Below the pieces are notes generated by a model. That model was not told where the DNA came from. It did not search any database and saw nothing but the letters and a program-made list of their open reading frames with translations. A program made the position numbers and the translations under genes. Of a stretch of 64,000 nt of DNA, positions 1 through 13,855 are shown piece by piece. Origin of the DNA: Erodium maritimum (lineage: Eukaryota > Streptophyta > Magnoliopsida > Geraniales > Geraniaceae); contig OY997593.1 in NCBI GenBank assembly GCA_963921825.1, forward strand, positions 58,574,039-58,638,038, given 5' to 3'. Position 1 is the stretch's first letter. The number at the start of each line of letters is the position of its first letter.

Positions 1-629
1 ACAGGTACTACCATTTTCTATCTACAATCAGTATAAACAAAGCGTTTTAAACCTATGCTGGCATGTGTCAAGCTTATTATGTTTGTCTGCAAAGTGTGAA
101 TCAATTCCTTATCTTAAAATAGCTGTAAGAAACCATAATTGTATTGATAATTGTTTTAGTATCATACTTCATGTCTCTTTGCTTGGTGGTAAAATTTTAC
201 CATCATTTTCTAGATACTACCATTTATATTTTATGGCGAAACTCCAAAAATATCAGGCGTGTGGCAATGCCCCTTTGCTCCAATGAGAAAGCTCCTCGTG
301 GACATCGGGGACCACCTTCGATGCTTAAGTCAGATACGGTATTTAGGGAGAAAATGTAGTGAGAAAAAATGAGATAATGTTGGACTACCCTTTACCAAGA
401 GGTGATTGGCCTATTGAATCCCCAAGGAGTTAGTGGATGACTGCTTCTCCATTTAATCCAGGAGTAAGATTAAGTTCTATGTAGGAAAAAAACATCACTA
501 CCAGATGTTGGTATATGTGCAATGAGGACGGGATCAGTGCTCCTCTACTGTCCAGTATCTCGGAGTTTATGTTTTCGTTTTTCTTACTGTAGTGCTTGAC
601 GGGTGACGAATAGATTTTGGAAGGAGCAT

Positions 630-666
<37 letters not shown>

Positions 667-954
667 AGGGAGTGTTTCTGGCATGTTCATTATTTTATTC
701 TGTTCTTGAGGGAACTAGATATATGTATTTGTAAGCTATTAACAGGGATGTATATGTAGTTGTTAGGAGCGATTGATCTTTCAGATACTTATTGCTACTA
801 TGATTTGCACCTATTTTTATGTCTTCTAATTTACTTCTGATTATTAATGTTACCCAACAAATTATCTTCACTTGTGCAATAAAAGTCATATTTGATTACG
901 CAGCAACAATCTTGATTTCACAACATTAACTGTATATTGGTTTGCTGTTTGCAG
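1..954 (+). other. Intron or upstream part of the VPS38 gene; no exon recognised
   Basis: This stretch precedes the first VPS38 exon that I can recognise at 955, which begins mid-codon after a ttgcag acceptor. Earlier exons must therefore exist. I scanned both strands and found no stretch with a convincing coding signal bounded by splice sites, so it is probably intron. It holds a GA microsatellite near 632-665. A short exon could have been missed. Confidence 0.5.
632..665. repeat. (GA)n microsatellite
   Basis: About 16 uninterrupted GA dinucleotides. The Ser-Leu repeat ORF on the minus strand here is only a translation of this microsatellite. Confidence 0.95.
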
Positions 955-3900
955 ATTAAATGAGTACAATACTCTACTGAAATTATTCAAGAGTCGTCGT
1001 GATAACCTGTATGAAAAATTGAGTGAAGTACTTGTAGCAAAGGTTTGATGTATGGCTGTAATTTGTTTAATTTTATTATTTCCCAAGCCATTTTTCACTT
1101 TTGTTGAGTGTCCTAGGCTGGACAGTTGTTTTTATTGAAATGCAACTCTTAAAGTGAGAACATTTGCTCTTGAATCTGCCGGTTAAATGATTTAAATCTC
1201 ATAATAAGAATGATGCTAATGGTTTTCATTCCTATAACGTGCTACGGCTTTATATGCATCCCATGTAGTGGGGTGATTAAAATGGATATTTATTGGCAAC
1301 CATTACCCAGGAAAGGTAAGATTTGGCTATATAATGGCAGGAAATTCTGATTCTTAGAAAGAATTGGGATTGCTATACCCATTAGAGCAATTCCCACAAA
1401 ACCGTTGCTTAGCATCATAATCCAGTCTCATGCTTTGTAAATCCAATAGTTCCTCTATTTAATCACACCTTAAGTGCACCTAGATTCATTCTTCTAATTT
1501 GTGGAGCCTTGGAAGGCCCGGGAAATTGCACCACAGAATAAAGCATTTAACTGCAACAGTAGAACTTAATATGTCTATTGAGTCTAGGCTAAACAAGGGA
1601 TTAGTGGATGGTTGAGAGTTGAGATCTCACATATGCTGTTCCAACCTTGCTTACTCATGTAAGTTAGACTTGACATTATTATGATAAAATGATAGGAATG
1701 TTGTATCATTGCCCTTTGAATTGCTAGTTTTTAGGAACACAGAATTCCATATACTTTTTAGGGGAATTCCTGAAAACTGTCCAAAGGAATTGTGCGCGGA
1801 CGAAAAGCTGAATGACTGAACATTTCGTTAAAATTGACTGAACATTCAATTTTTAACCATGTACCAGGCACATGGAGCTTATTTTTTCCATAATTCCCTA
1901 ACTATCCCTAAACCCTAAATTACCCTTTTGATTCCCCAACCCTAAACCCCTCAACAAAACCCTAAAACAGATACGAGATTTAATAATTGTTTTAATATTT
2001 AAAATTTAGATTTATAAATATTTAAAAAAGTAATCCAGGTTTACATATATTTATAAAAACTAATTCATATTTATAATTGTAATTTATAAATATTTTGGTA
2101 AAAAAAATTAGACGTATAATTTTAATTTAGGTTTGTATTTTTTTTTTAATTTTGATATTTTCAGATCTGATTTGTAAAGTTTTAAAATACATATATTCAA
2201 AGGTATGGTTTTGAAAATTTAAAAGTGATGTGTGGGTATTGGTCTTCTTAAACTATGAGAGCGCAATTTTGCCATTTTACTTAAAACTAACAGAATTTAA
2301 CCAAAGACCATGCACAGTTGATACGGCATCTCATATGTCATTTTTTTCGTTGGGCAACTTAACGTCCATTCCCAATTCATTTGGGCAGTTTTTAAGAATT
2401 TCCCCTTCTTGAGGGGTCATTTCCATTATTCTGATCAATCTCAATGAGGCCATTAATTTTGTTTTCTTGCACTCTCTATGTTGTTTGACCTACTCTTTTG
2501 TTTAGAAGTCATGTATGAGATATTATTTTAGTTGCGTCATTTCATGTTGTTGACAGTCCACCATTCTCAAAATACTTCATCTTCTGCATTTGTTTTGAAC
2601 TTTAGATCATTCTTTTGTTGCTTAAAAACAATTATCAGGTTAAGGCTGATGATCAACAAAACTGGATGGTGCTTCATAATGAGAACCTTGCTAGGTTGAG
2701 AGGGAAGCTCCATCATAATAAAGATCAACTATTGCAAGGTTCACTTTCCTATACAAACAGTACAACGTAGTTTTTCAGATGTGTAAATATGAACTCATAT
2801 AATACTTTCCAGGTAAGGCCAAGATTAAGAAGATGTCTAACGATTTGACAATCAAATATGAATTACTTGATTCAGCCCTTAGTATGGTACTTCTATCTAA
2901 TCTCTTTTTCCACTCTTCAAGTTGAAGTTAAAGATGTTATAATTATTCTATTTAGATTTTCCTGTAGAGATTTGAACTTAGGATATATTGAAAATGTTTT
3001 ACTCATATGTTTGATTTTCATTGCAGTTGGAAAAAAATCGCGTGGAACAACTGGAGAAGCACTATCCTAATCTTATTTGTACTCAGAGTTTGGGATATGT
3101 AAGGACCATTATCCGTGTCCTTTTAAAAAAGTTGTATGTGTATTTTGCAACAAAAAAACACGAAGGGGAACATACTATGATGATTAATTAGTATATAAAC
3201 GGAAACCTACTCTTTAACATCCATATCCTATGAAAATGATACAAAGAATTAGCATTTCCTTTAACATTTATCAAGTAAGTCCCACAATAAGATTAAATAT
3301 CACCCCTGGAGGCCTATTTGACTAGTAAAACAGTGCTGGATACAATTGCTTGAGTTTCTACCAAGAGTTGTATTGCTTGCACAATGTGCTCCAATTTCCA
3401 AATTATGAAAGTTTTATTTGTTACACTGCTAGTAAGAACTACGTGGTCAGAGGGAATCATTCTCCAAACTAACACCCAAAGTGGAGGAGAATGAGCCTCC
3501 AAAGAGCTCTTCGATCCAACTACTAGTTGAGGGATTTAATTGAGAAAAAGTAATAATGCAAGATCTGTCAATAGTATTTCTCTTTGTATCTTTTAAATAC
3601 TTGTTTGTGACATGGTCTGCCTAATTGATGCTTAAGACCTTGTTAAATTGCAGATGGCAATTACCTCTGAACGTCTCCATAAGCAGTCAGTGGTTATAAA
3701 GCAGATATGCAAATTGTTCCCACAACGTCGGGTGAGAACTTTATATTTGAATTGATCTTGACTCTTGTAAATGACTAGGTGCTGCTGCCTGCTGTCAGTG
3801 TCACCCAACAATGGTGGCACCCTTTTATTGCTCTTTATGTTACAGTCTTCTAGATTATGCAGTGTGTATGAAATATCAATATCTTAGTTATGAAGAGAGT

Positions 3901-6900
3901 TCTGTTCACTTTCTCTGTCCTTTCCACTTATTTAATAAAAATCCCCACTCGTTACTTCTCATTGAAAGCGAAAAAAAGCTTCTACTTGAGTTAGAAAATG
4001 AATTATTTTGATCATGTATGTGTGTTGGAATAGTTGTAGTTGTTTCTTTGGAGGAGAACGTGGGCAAGGAACAATGCATACCATTATTTGACTTTTGTAA
4101 ATGCTTGCAGCCGATTATATTTATGGGATACAGTAAGATGAGTATACCAAAATTTTGCCTTTTCTATTAATTAAATTTCAAGATTTGTTACCTTTTATTT
4201 TCCTTCCTCATTGACTTGGCTACAAGATATTTTTTTTAATCTAGTCCTGAATTTCTTAACATATGGTTTAATGCTACCTACTTATATCCTCTCTCTCTGG
4301 ACAAATCTGGTCTGACCCTCGATCCAACTCATAATGAGATATATTTTTGGCAATGGGAATATTTGTTTGTTTTGTGGAGATGCATACTTAATATTTTCTG
4401 GTTAGAGTATGGAGTCATATCTCCATGTATCCTGACTTACTCTCTTGTTGGGTCATTAAACATATAAGGTGAACGTAGATGGAGTTTGTAAAGATGGGTG
4501 TAGCGGGCAGTATGACCAAATTTGTAATGCACGCTTACCAAGAGGACTTGATCCCCATTCAGTTCCTTCAGATGAGCTGGCTGCTTCTTTGGGGTATTTT
4601 TGCTCTCGCTCTTGAATGATATAATTGGAATTTTGCAAACAAATGAAATATATGGCTGCACCGGACAACTTTGATGGACATATATGCCTCTTGACATTCA
4701 AGCACACACTCTGCTTTAGTGTTACTCTCTGTTATATTTCAAACTACAGCTACTCGGCATGCATGGCAATTTCTTTTCAGATACTTTCATTTGTTTTGTA
4801 TTTTTGTGTTTTACACTATTTGGTGATAATCAACTGTTTTGGATAACAGATACATGGTGCAACTTCTTAATCTTGTAGTGTACAACTTGGCTGCTCCTAC
4901 ACTTCATAACTCTGGTTTTGCGGTGAGTACAACTGTTGACTTGGTGGCTCCAAATACAACTTGGCTGCTTATAGTGCATTCAAGTCAATGCGAACAAGCA
5001 CACTGACCTTCTGATCTATCCTTATGCCCTTCAATAAACCTGCTGACGTTTATTCATGTCTTCTTTGATCTTTCCTGATTTCCTAATTTACTTTAGGTGC
5101 TAGGAAATGTTTTATTGCTTGTTTGAGGTTTCCTTTTCAGTTCTGAAATTTTAATCTGCAAACATTTCCTAGTTTGGTAAATATTAATGAACATTGTTTT
5201 GATACTGTATGCCAGTTATTATTATATCTGTGTGCTTACTTAGATTTGCACTTTAATTCTATGTCAGGGTTCATGCTCTAGAATATGGGAGCGTGATTCA
5301 TACTGGGACACACGTCCGTCTTCTAGAAGGTAATGCAGCTGAAACTTAGAAACTATAATGACTCATGGCTAATTTGTTTCAACTTGTTGGAGTGATGATA
5401 AACTCTGTGATGCAGCAATGAATATCCCCTGTTCATACCACGCCAAAATTATTGCTCCACTAGCATGGAAAATTCTTGGTCTGATAGAAGTTCAAGTAAT
5501 TTTGGTATTGCTTCAATGGAGTCTGAAAGGAAGCCTCGTTTGGATTCTTCTCGAAGCAGTAGCTTTAATTATTCATCTGCTTCTCCTCATTCTATCCAAA
5601 CGCACAAGGATTTGCAGAAAGGAATTTCCCTTCTCAAGAAAAGTGTGGCATGCATAACAGCCTACTGCTATAACTCTTTATGTTTAGATGTTCCTTCTGA
5701 GGCGTCTACTTTTGAAGCATTAGCAATGTTATTGGCCACACTATCTTCATCCAAGGAAGTACGATCTGTGTTTTCATTAAAAATGGCTTGTTCAAGGTAT
5801 GCCAATCCCCCTTTAAATCTTGCGTGCTTTGCTATATCATTTGTAACTTGTTGATGTCGTAATGTTAGATTGTATTGAGATATGTTCGCCAATGCCTGAT
5901 GTTATGGACAGGTATTTTATTACACCACTGGGAAATCTGTTATGTGTTGCATCTAATCGAAGTAGTTACTTTACTTTGTCAAGCTGGTAGACAGTGTATG
6001 CATTTTCTGTTAGCCTCTTTAGGTCCTCTATGTTTCGCCTTATAGGCTTTGTGAGTGCTTCTCCCTCTATGGGGTCTCTATCACTTTTTTACTTATTGTC
6101 TTTTTAGCTGATAACAAATGAATATATTACCTGACATTTTCCTTAAATGAGAAAGTTTAAAAGCATAGCCTGAATTTATGGTTGAAACATAAGTTATCTA
6201 CTTGTATGTCGATCAATCAAGTACTTTTTGTGTGTAAGATTCGGGGGAATTGCTACTTTTGATGGCGTAGTATAAAAATACCGTTAAGTTATCTGCCAGT
6301 AGTAAGAAAATTTAATTATGAGGTCAGAATGCAAAATTCATTGTCTGTCTGTATTTATTCCACAGAAAACATTGTTTCCATCTTTCTTGTGCTTCTATTT
6401 ATTTTCTCTATCTTTCAGGTCATGTAAGCAAGTTCAGCAGTTGAACAAGTCCATATGGAATGCCAATTCATGCAACTCATCAACATTACTGGACAGCGCT
6501 CATACTCTTCCTACCACAGTAAGAATAGAGGCTTCTTCACCGGAATTTTGAAAATTTTCACCACTGTCCTGCTAGATTTTTTTTACATATGCACAAATAT
6601 TCTTAACATGGAAACAGGAGAAGTGAGTATGAGATGTATGGTGGCGTATTTGTGCGCACTTTTTTTGTGCCTTCCATGGGCCTGAGCTCAAGTTTTGGAC
6701 TCCATATTGATCTGCATCCTTTGAACCAAAGAAGAGCAAGTAGAGATGAATTATACGAATGATTTTACTTTTATTTATTTCTGACGTGCCCTTTTTGTTT
6801 CAGAATGCACAAAGAAACTTGTATGATAGTAATCCTCCAAACTGTGGTACCAGTTTTCTTTACGGCGGAGAAACGTCGGATAATGCAAAGAATGAAAGCC

Positions 6901-7019
6901 TTATTGGAGGGTGGGATATTGTCGAGCATCCCAATTATCCTCCTCCGCCATCACAAACCGAAGATGTAGAGCATTGGACTCGGGCCATGTTCGTTGATGC
7001 GACTAGAAACAAGAAATGA
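955..7019 (+). CDS. VPS38: VPS38 / UVRAG-like subunit of class III PI3-kinase complex (3' eleven exons)
   Basis: Exons: 955-1042, 2639-2738, 2813-2886, 3027-3098, 3654-3731, 4469-4593, 4850-4922, 5268-5329, 5416-5796, 6419-6518, 6804-7019 (TGA 7017-7019). All junctions are GT-AG and phases agree, giving about 455 residues. The visible protein starts in a coiled-coil-like segment (LNEYNTLLKLFKSRRDNL onward). A BARA-like core follows, with LPRGLDPHSVPSDELAASLG and MVQLLNLVVYNLAAPTLHN. Next comes a Ser-rich linker around SDRSSSNFGIASMESERK, and the acidic C-terminus contains GGWDIVEHPNYPPPPSQTED. These match the plant UVRAG/VPS38 family. In that family the protein binds VPS34, VPS15 and ATG6 to form PI3K complex II, which makes PI3P for endosomal and vacuolar sorting. 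Introns are 74 to 1596 bp; the largest carries a TIR element. The N-terminal exons lie left of the window, so this is a partial gene. Assignment is by recognised family sequence, not by a search. Confidence 0.85.
1761..2405. mobile_element. Mutator-like MITE in a VPS38 intron (about 645 bp)
   Basis: The ends are inverted repeats of about 30 bp: the left begins GGGGAATTCCTGAAAACTG and the reverse complement of the right end reads GGGGAAATTCTTAAAAACTG. The interior is AT-rich with a poly-T stretch and no coding capacity. I could not find a matching 9-bp target duplication, so superfamily rests on resemblance to the other elements in the window. Confidence 0.65.
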
Positions 7020-7314
7020 TTATAGTGGTATAGTCTGTACATTACATTTGGAATTAAAGCAAAGTTTAGCAAATTCTTCTACCTAACATCAATTTGTTGG
7101 ACACTGACCCCCTTGTAACTAGTACTACACATTTCATGTAAAAATGTACACTGCTTTTAATCTGATTGCTATAACAGCCTTACCGCTTCCAATCATTTGC
7201 ACATAATAGTTGGTGGTTGGATAAAGCCAAGGTTTGAAAACCCTTGGTCTCCGAACCAAGGGGTCCACTTGCTTTCAACCCGCCCAGTTTAATAAGAAGG
7301 GCCTTATACCCCGA
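7020..7314 (+). other. VPS38 3' UTR and intergenic sequence
   Basis: This is AT-rich sequence after the VPS38 stop, running to the target site of the gypsy element. It contains an imperfect hairpin near 7238-7263 (ACCCTTGGT / ACCAAGGGGT). I see no gene. The poly(A) site was not identified. Confidence 0.5.
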
Positions 7315-7319
7315 AAGGC

Positions 7320-7753
7320 TGTCACGATTGCTTTCATTGCAAGCAAGTCTGTTCCTGCTTTTGAAAAAGAAGAATAAAACGATGTGTTTAATTAAAGGTC
7401 CAAGTTCGTTGTTGAGACTGTTAGCTCGCCACATGTCTTCTTTTAATTCACCACCTTTGTCCGTTGCTCCACATCAACATCGTCCTCAAGTGGCCTGCAA
7501 AAACAAGCATGACGTGCTGGCGCTCCTGTAGACCTGTCCTTCTCTCTCTTCCAGCTGAGTCGCACTATATAAGGATATCGATAGGTAGGGTTCATCATCG
7601 AATTTCCCTTTGTGTAAACCGTAGTTAATTTGTAGAAAGATGAGCTAATAGGGTTTGTCTCCTATGTATCTGATTCGTAAGAAAACAATACCAAGTTCCT
7701 TCTTTTTTGCAATTCTGAGTCTAAATTCGAGCTCAGAAATCTTAGTACGCTTA
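7320..7753 (+). repeat. 5' LTR of the gypsy element
   Basis: It begins TGTCACGATTG and is followed at about 7757 by the tRNA-Met primer site. It contains a TATA-like cactatataagg. It aligns with 12524-12942 along its whole length, apart from a short insertion of about 17 bp in this copy. Confidence 0.9.
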
Positions 7754-10700
7754 AGTGGTATCAGAGCCATCGTCTTCGCGTATGTAGAGTCCAATGGCTA
7801 GTGAGAACAACCTAGAAAACCTAGCTGAGAAAGCTTTTATAGAGGAGATGAGAGCAGAATTGGAGCTCTTGAAGAAGAAACTGGACATGCTCATGCTCCA
7901 GCAAGCTCCAACACCACCGATTCACATCTTTTCCAATCAGTGGTTTGATAGTAATGGTCTGCCCATCCATGACCCAAGAGATAAGGGTAAGAACACCTCT
8001 GATACTCCTCCAAATTTGCAACCTGTATTTTCTGGTGCTGAATCTAAAGTTATACACCACCAATATACACCCATTTACTTCCTACCTTTAGTCACAAACC
8101 CTAGTGAATTTTTTCCATATCACTAGAGACAGATATCAATAGAACCTCACCATCAATTCCCACCTAACATGTTCCCACCATCACCCCAATACACCGCCCA
8201 AGCACAATATTTTCCCCAACCTGCACCACATCATCCACAAATGGCTCACAACCTTACACCTTCTCCTTGCCAAAATAATCCATATGCCTCACCCACACAG
8301 ACAAAATAACCCTCAACCCAAAACCAGTTTAAGACTCCTCATGTCACATTCCCCCATTTAATGGCTCTGATGTCAGATGATGGCCGAGGAAGACAATATT
8401 GTATTTTGCTTATTGTGATGTCCCTGAGGAGCGATTGGCCTCACTACATTTCTCTGAAAATGCTGAGTTTGGGTACACTGAGTATTGTCTAAGTCATAGA
8501 TTAGTCTATTGGGATCAGTTCTACCATGACCTGATGTGGAAATTTGAGTCTAGTGGTCATGAGGACATTCAGATTGATTTTCAGTATTGTAAACAATCTG
8601 GTCGTGTGTAGGAATATGAGAATAGATTTACTGAACTGAAATTTTTGATGCATTGCAAATATCCTTATTTTGGTGAAGAGTATTTAATATCTCATTTTAT
8701 TGGTGGTTTGTTTCCAAATTTGAGGGTTGAGGTGCAACTATTGGGGCCAAGATCTCCCTCTCATACAATGTTTATGGCCGGACAAGAGGAAATTAGGCTT
8801 AAATTCTACCAAGTTGCCTTACAGGCTCCCTATCCAAGGCAAAGGGGCCTATATCAGTCCAGACCCCAACCTTAATATCAATCTCAAGTCCAACACCAAC
8901 AGTCCAATCCTCATATGCCTAAACTCAGTTTCTTATGCCTGATGACGAAACCAAAAAAGGCATGTGCTACACTTGCCCTACAAAGTACAGTAAAGATCAT
9001 GTCTTCCCCAACAGGCAGAACTTATATCAAGTTATTCCAGAGGACATTGAGGAGGAACATATGCAACCTCAATTGGAACACCCTCTGTCCTTGCCCGAGG
9101 GATTACTGCAAGAGAACTTGGATGATCACAATTTATGATGCCTTCAAGTGGAGCACTTGTGTTCAATGGAAGATGGATCCATACATAAATCCATCATGAT
9201 TTCTGGCAAGGCTAATCAGAGAATTATCTCTGTCTTGGTTGATTATGGGCTTCAAAGGTTTTTGTGGATCTGCTTACTGCTCAACAGTTGGGTTTAAACC
9301 TATTTCCCACAGCTCATGTCTTGGTATAAATGGGTAATAGAAAAAGGTATGCGTGTTCTACTACTTGCTCCCTAACTTGGAATATTTGGTATGGTTCATT
9401 TTACTTGGTCATTTCTAGTCATGCCCCTAGGATCTTATGATGTTATTCTTGGAGTTGATTGACTTTACTCTGTGAACCCTATCACATTTGATTATGCCAA
9501 AAGATCCATCACTGTGAACTACAAAGGAACTAGCCTTGTGTTGCAAGAAACACCTCATTCAACTCCTTGCAAGGTGATTGAACCGTAAGAAATGGTGAAT
9601 GAGTTGAAATTGGGAAACACTCTCTATCTGAGTCTGTTTTTAGAATTATCTGCTGGGGAATTATCTCTTGGTATCCACCCAGAATTACAGGCATTGCTAG
9701 ATCAGTTTCAGGGTGTCTTTACCATACCTTCTAGCTTACCTCCTAGAAGGTCTCATGATCACATCATCCCATTACATCCTGGGTCTAAACCTCCATCTCT
9801 AAGGCCTTATAAGCATAGCTACAAGCAGAAGGATACCATTGAAGACATGGTTCAAGAAATGTTACAATCTGGGGTAATCCAAGAGAGCCACAACCCCTAT
9901 TCCTTCCCAATTTTGTAGGTTAAGAAGAAGGATGACACTTGGAGACTTTGTATAGACTACAAGAAATTGAATGAACGGACTATTAAGGATAAATTTTCAA
10001 TCCCAACAATAGATGAGCTGCTTGATGAATTACAAGGGAGCAAGTATTTTTCAAAAATTGATTTGAGGGCAGGATATCACAAAATAAGGTCGTAGGAGGG
10101 GGAGGAATTCAAAACTGCCTTCAGGACACATATGGGCCACTATGAATTTAGGGTCATGCCATTTGGCTTAACCAATGCTCTTGCAAGCTTTCAGGCCTTA
10201 ATGAATTCTGTTTTTAAACCATTCTTGAGAAAGTTTTGTTTGATTTTCTTTGATGGCATCTTAATCTACCGTAGCTCATGGTCAGATCATCTAATGCATT
10301 TAGATATGGTTATGATGAAACTCAGGGAACAACAATTGTTTTCCAAGCTCAGCAAATGTGAATTTGTGAGAGAGCGGGTTGCTTACTTAGGGCATGTGAT
10401 CACTACTCAAGGGGTGTCCACATACCCTGAAAAAATTACTGCAATGCTGTAATGGCCCATTCCTAAGAATCTAAAAGCTTTCAGAGGATTCTTAGGCCTT
10501 ACTGGCTATTATAGGGATTTTGTAAAGGATTATGGAGCTATAGCCATGCCACTTTCATACTTATTAAAGAAGGACTCATTTTCCTAGTCAGATGATGCAC
10601 AAGGAAGTTTTATTCTCTTAAAAAAGGCTATATTTACAACACATGTCCTCCAACTCTCAAATTTTAATCTCCCCTTCACAATTGAGGCAGATGCATGTGA

Positions 10701-12523
10701 TGTGGGAATTGGATGTGTTTTAATGTAGGTTGGCATCCTATTTCCTATATGAGTAAGGGTTTGGGGCCAAAGAGCCAGACTTTATCTACTTATGAAAAAG
10801 AGCTCATGACTATTATAGCTTGCATCAAAAAGTGGAGACGTTATATCTCACACAATCCCTTTATTATAAGGACTGACCAGCAAAGCCTCAAATATTTATT
10901 GGAACAAAGACTCACTACATCTTATCAGCATAAATGGCTTGCTAAACTGATGAGGCTGAACTATACAATTGAATATAAGAGGGGGAAAGAAAACCTTGCT
11001 GCAAGTGCATTGTCTAGAATCCCTACTGAGCAACTACTTGATATGACAATTGTGGTACCTGCTTGGGTAAAGGAGGCCTTAACCAGTTATGAGAATGACA
11101 AAGTGGTGGAAAGTCTGCAATTACAACTATTTTTGTCTCTTGGATCATTGACTAACCATGACATCAGGAATGGTATGCTTACAATTGATGGAAAGATATA
11201 TGTTGGAGTAAATGGAGGTATAAAAGACAAGATCATCCAATTTCTCCACTCCTCTGTAATTGGAGGACACTCAGGTGTGGCTGTAACAATAAAGAGGATC
11301 AAGACTCATTTTTACTGCCCTCATATGCATCAGGATATTGTGAACCTTGTCAGGGAGTGCGACACTTTCCAAAGATGCAAGGTGGAAAACATTGCCTACC
11401 CTGGTCTCTTGCAACCTCTTTATGTTCCATCAGCTCCTTAGAAGGCTATTGTTATGGATTTCATAGAAGGACTTCCTACATCTGAGGGTTCTGACAACAT
11501 CTGGGTGATTATTGATAGATTTTCAAAGTATGCACACTTTATTTTTTTGCATCATCCTTTCACTGCCCCTCAGCTAACTCAAACCTTCTTCTCCTCTATG
11601 TTTAAATTGCATGGAATGCCTGAAACAATTGTCTCTGATAGAGAAAATATTCTTGAGTAACTTCTGGATGGAGCTTTTCAAAAGGGTTGGTGTTCAGCTC
11701 AAACTTTTCCACAACCTACCATCCTCAATCTGATGGACAAACTGAAAGGGTAAATCAGTGTCTAGAAAATTACCTAAGGGCTATGTCACACATAAATCCA
11801 AAAAAATGTGCACATTGGTTAGCTATGGATGAGCTATGGTACAACACTTCCTTTCATACATCACTGAAAATTAGCCCTTTCAAGGAATTATATGGGTATG
11901 ATCCTCCCCTCATTGGCCTATCTGAAGGTATTTCCAAGGTTTCTGTTGTGGAATCATTTTTGCAGACAAGGCAAGATCAGTTTAAGCTATTGCAGGAGAA
12001 CCTCACCAAAGCTCAAGAGAGGATGAAAATACAAGCTGATAAGAAAAGAATTGAGAGGCATTTTTTCTGTGAGAGATTGGGTTTATCTCAAACTCCAGCC
12101 TTATAGACAGAATTCTCTGAATTTGAGGAAATTCATCAAGGTGGCAGCCAGGTTCTATGAACCATTTCAAATTTTTGAAAAAAGGGCTCTGTTGCTTACA
12201 CCTTAAGACTCCCTGAAGGCTCCAAAATCCATCTCTCATTTCATGTGTCATTGTTGAAGAAACAACTGTGACACAAGAACAGACTTCATCAAACCTTGCC
12301 TGACACTACTCCTGAAGGACGATTCAAACTATTTCCTATTAAGCTCCTTGAAACCAGGATGATCAAAAGGTCCAACACTGATGTGACTCAATATTTGATA
12401 CTATAGGAAAAATCTACAGTTAAAGATGCAACATAGGAGGATACCTCGGTGATCCGAGCCTCTTTTCCAAACTGGTTAGCTCACAACCAAGCTTGAGGAC
12501 AAGCCTGTCCAAAGAAGAGTACT

Positions 12524-12942
12524 TGTCACAATTGCTTGCATTACAAGCAAGTCCGTTCCTTCTTTTGAAGAAGAAGAATAAATCAACGTGTTTCATTAAA
12601 GGTCCAAGTTCGTTGCTGAGACCTTTAGCTCACCACACATCTTCTTTTAATTGGCCACCTTCGTCTGTTGCTCCATATCAGCATTGTCCTCAAGCATGAC
12701 GTGCTGGCGCTGCTATAGACATGTCCTTCCCTCTTTTCCAGCTGAGTCGCACTATATAAAGATATCGATAGCTAGGGTTCATCATCGAATTTCCCATTGT
12801 GTAAACTGTAGCTAATTTGTAGAATGAGGAGCTAATAGATCTTGTCTCTTATGTATCTGTTTCGTTAAAAATCAATACCAAGTTCCTTCTTTTCTACAAT
12901 TCTGAGTCTAAATTCGAGCTCAAAAATCTTAGCTACGCTTCA
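12524..12942 (+). repeat. 3' LTR of the gypsy element
   Basis: It begins TGTCACAATTG, ends in CA at 12942 and is followed by the target duplication AAGGC. The purine-rich run gcttgaggacaag lies just upstream, in the usual position of the polypurine tract. Confidence 0.9.
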
Positions 12943-12947
12943 AAGGC

Positions 12948-13855
12948 ATGCGTAAACTAGACCAATGTACCAATTTTGGAGTTCGCTTTTATTGAAGAGT
13001 GGTTGGATAGTGTTTCTATGGAGACATAGTAACTAGTTATTAACTATTAGTTATTTTTCAACCGACATAAGTGATCATATGTCACACTTATACCAGTACA
13101 AGTACATATTTATTAAAAGTGGACCCAGAGCAAGGCAACGGCAGAGTGGAACATATAATTACCAGAATAGCAATAAGGCTCCTCTCCACAGAGTAGCGTA
13201 CTACTTTATTGAACCTCGTCATTTTCGTTTTCATCACCTTACAAAATAATATTTTCGTACAATCACTCTGCGTAATATTATACTTTTTATATAAAATCAT
13301 CTTACACAAGTACAGGGTATATTGATTTTTATTATAAAAATAAGAATTCGTTAGTTTGATTCTCGCATGTGAAAAATAAATTCAATTGAAAGATTATTAG
13401 ACTAGTTTCTAACATATTCAAGTTGTTTCAACAAATGTCAGTCCATTCTCCATCCCATGTTAATGAGATAAAATATTTTAACGATATTTTTTTATATAAT
13501 TAGATATATAATATACATAAATAACTTCAAACTAACATACTGATATTTAAGTTAATTTGATTTATAGTAATCAAAATCAAACCTAATTTAAAAAACTAAT
13601 CAAACCAACCTAATCGAATAAACCGAATAATCAAAATAACCGAGTCATATTTTTTTCCCGATTCGAATTCGGTTATTATTTCGATTATAACTGAGTATTT
13701 CCCACCCCTACCTACGACACACTATATTCACCATTAAATCTTTCTCAAACCCAATCCTCCCCGCCTCCCATGCATTCTGCATATTACTATATTTGTAACC
13801 AATTGCAGCACCTCAAAACAACTAATCTAGTGTTCAAGATCACTCACAACGAAAA
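12948..13855. other. Intergenic AT-rich sequence, no gene seen
   Basis: Neither strand shows a domain or splice-bounded coding stretch. Around 13570-13700 there are degenerate repeats built on aaccgaataatcaaaataaccga, a type of low-complexity sequence common between plant genes. Confidence 0.5.

Larger units (their letters stand above)
7320..12942 (+). mobile_element. Ty3/gypsy LTR retrotransposon (chromovirus type), broken
   Basis: An LTR element of about 5.6 kb bounded by two similar LTRs and a 5-bp target duplication AAGGC (7315-7319 and 12943-12947). The primer-binding site TGGTATCAGAGCC follows the left LTR, matching initiator tRNA-Met. Parts in order are gag (about 7794-8870), protease region (about 9180-9470), reverse transcriptase (about 9919-10450), RNase H (about 10690-11020), integrase with zinc-binding and core domains (about 11230-12110) and a chromodomain-like tail (about 12300-12470). 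The order RT, RNase H, integrase defines Ty3/gypsy, and the tail suggests the chromovirus branch. It is a fossil with roughly a dozen coding breaks. By eye the LTRs are about 85-90% alike, suggesting an age of some millions of years. Confidence 0.92.

Noticed and set aside
430-690. 86-codon minus-strand ORF with Ser-Leu repeats
   Set aside because: It is a direct translation of the GA microsatellite and lies in VPS38 intron or leader sequence with no domain.
1905-1966. Telomere-like aaccctaaa repeats
   Set aside because: Only a few scattered, imperfect copies; too short for an interstitial telomere. They lie inside a TIR element.
5668-5892. 74-codon minus-strand ORF
   Set aside because: Shadow of the long VPS38 exon on the opposite strand.
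7238-7263. Hairpin considered as tRNA or terminator
   Set aside because: No cloverleaf or conserved tRNA arms; terminator hairpins of this type are not expected in a plant nucleus.
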